Assembly: GCF_003259175.1 (NCBI RefSeq)
Contig: NZ_QGOK01000031.1
Coordinates: 1-43,000 of the forward strand
Reading direction: 5' to 3'
Length of the DNA: 43,000 bases
Origin: Marinomonas shanghaiensis
Lineage (GTDB): Bacteria; Pseudomonadota; Gammaproteobacteria; Pseudomonadales; Marinomonadaceae
The position numbers were made by a program, and so were the translations under genes. Shown piece by piece: positions 42,431 to 43,000 of the stretch (positions are counted from its first letter, which is position 1; each line of letters starts with the position of its first letter). The notes under the pieces are model-generated. The model did not search any database. It had not been told where the DNA came from and was given only the letters and a program-made list of their open reading frames with translations.

Positions 42431-42731
42431 AGTGGGGGGCTTGAGTCGCGCCGAATGTGAGAGTATTCAGGGTGTTTTTCAGTTATATCCTCAGATTAAG
42501 ACAGTGATTTTGTATGGATCTAGAGCGAAAGGTAATTTTCGCCCTAGTTCAGACATCGATTTAACGTTGGTGGGGGATTTGGATTGGTCAATTTTCACAG
42601 AGGTTGAGAATGCCTTGGATGATCTCTTGTTGCCCTACAAAATAGATTTGTCGATGTTTGATCATTTGGAAAATAGTTCGTTGATTGAACACATTGAGCG
42701 GGTAGGGCTGGTTTTTTATCGTAGGACGTAA
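42423..42731 (+). CDS. HI0073-family nucleotidyltransferase (MNT antitoxin)
   Basis: A 102-residue minimal nucleotidyltransferase. YGSRAKGNFRPSSDID carries GS at 32-33 and D44-I-D46, and YKIDLSMF is the third acidic strand. It belongs to the HI0073 type whose partner is HI0074, the gene just upstream. Gene order is therefore HEPN then NTase, opposite to the preceding module. Starts at 42393 and 42417 are also in frame. I prefer 42423 (MFEVGGLSRAECESI), since it fits the family length and overlaps the HEPN end. With the toxin gene interrupted, this is effectively an orphan antitoxin. Confidence 0.87.
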   Translation: MFEVGGLSRAECESIQGVFQLYPQIKTVILYGSRAKGNFRPSSDIDLTLVGDLDWSIFTEVENALDDLLLPYKIDLSMFDHLENSSLIEHIERVGLVFYRRT

Positions 42732-42740
42732 CCGCTTTGC

Positions 42741-42963
42741 GTCAGATTACGCCTCGTGCCTCGGCTCATCTGACCTACGGGTGATTGGTTTTGGTCTGGT
42801 GTGATTCGGTTTCTGACGGCCTAAAGGCCGACCTACAGGTGTTTGGTTGTTTTTTTTGTAGGGCATCATGAGCGGAGCGTAATGTGCCGTTTGGTGGTGT
42901 TGGTTGGGAATGTCACTATTTTTTACAGATAAGCGCCTCGTGCCTCGGCTCATCTGACCTACA
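42741..42963. repeat. Cluster of REP-like elements (families 2, 1, 3 and 2)
   Basis: A complete reverse family-2 hairpin (42741-42778, GTCAGAT/ATCTGAC then CTAC) is followed by a reverse family-1 (42815-42836), a forward family-3 (42858-42889) and a reverse family-2 variant (about 42926-42963). Orientation matches the 37.7-39.85 kb array. The remaining bases to 43000 show no feature. Confidence 0.85.
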
Positions 42964-43000
42964 AGATTTATGGGTTTAATGAATTTTTGATTTTTTTTAT

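Overview
This window looks like a surface-polysaccharide (O-antigen, capsule or exopolysaccharide) biosynthesis locus from a marine gammaproteobacterium. A Marinomonas-like member of the Oceanospirillales is my best guess. That guess rests on the E. coli-like Ugd, an EPS-associated MarR regulator, the AT-rich body and the style of the dispersed palindromic repeats. No rRNA or tRNA is present to fix the taxonomy. Nearly all genes lie on the + strand and many are joined by ATGA-type overlaps, so large operons are likely.

Layout. 1-2179: a partial gene end, an EPS-type MarR regulator with a leader, an orphan MNT-type nucleotidyltransferase antitoxin, and an eight-copy 97-bp tandem array. 2180-4504: UDP-GlcA 4-epimerase and Ugd (UDP-Glc to UDP-GlcA to UDP-GalA). 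4754-10231: a first Wzx-type flippase, then a tight trio of extended SDR, MenD-like ThDP enzyme and polysaccharide pyruvyltransferase. 10232-15486: a very AT-rich stretch with a GT2, two GT4s and a Wzy-like polymerase. 15559-18590: complete AsnB and a GT4. 18746-23871: rmlB, a four-helix-bundle gene in an inverted-repeat-flanked cassette, rmlA, qdtA, qdtF (formyltransferase fused to ankyrin repeats) and qdtB, predicted to make dTDP-3-formamido-3,6-dideoxyhexose. 23868-30147: a second, WzxE-like flippase, a GT-B enzyme, an asparagine-synthase-like protein without a glutaminase domain, and two GT4s. 30470-37596: an initiating polyprenyl glycosylphosphotransferase, a carbamoylation cassette (DUF5989, SGNH, SxtJ-like, carbamoyltransferase) and an acylation cassette (MBOAT, SGNH-like). 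37597-43000: a dense palindromic repeat array, a minus-strand DUF2235 lipase-like gene, an intact MNT/HEPN toxin-antitoxin pair and a second HEPN/MNT pair whose HEPN gene has an amber codon.

How it works together (inference): the glycosylphosphotransferase starts a repeat unit on undecaprenyl phosphate. Six or seven glycosyltransferases extend it using GalA or GlcA, a formamido-dideoxyhexose and probably an unusual sugar from the ThDP/SDR trio. Pyruvyl, carbamoyl, acyl and amide groups decorate it. Two flippases and one polymerase candidate handle the Wzx/Wzy step. Wzz, Wza, Wzb and Wzc are not in the window.

The most distinctive non-coding signal is a set of REP-like elements. Three unrelated hairpin families all begin with the same 5'-GTAG, as in REP elements mobilised by RAYT transposases. 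They form arrays on both sides of the locus in opposite orientation and show compensatory stem changes.
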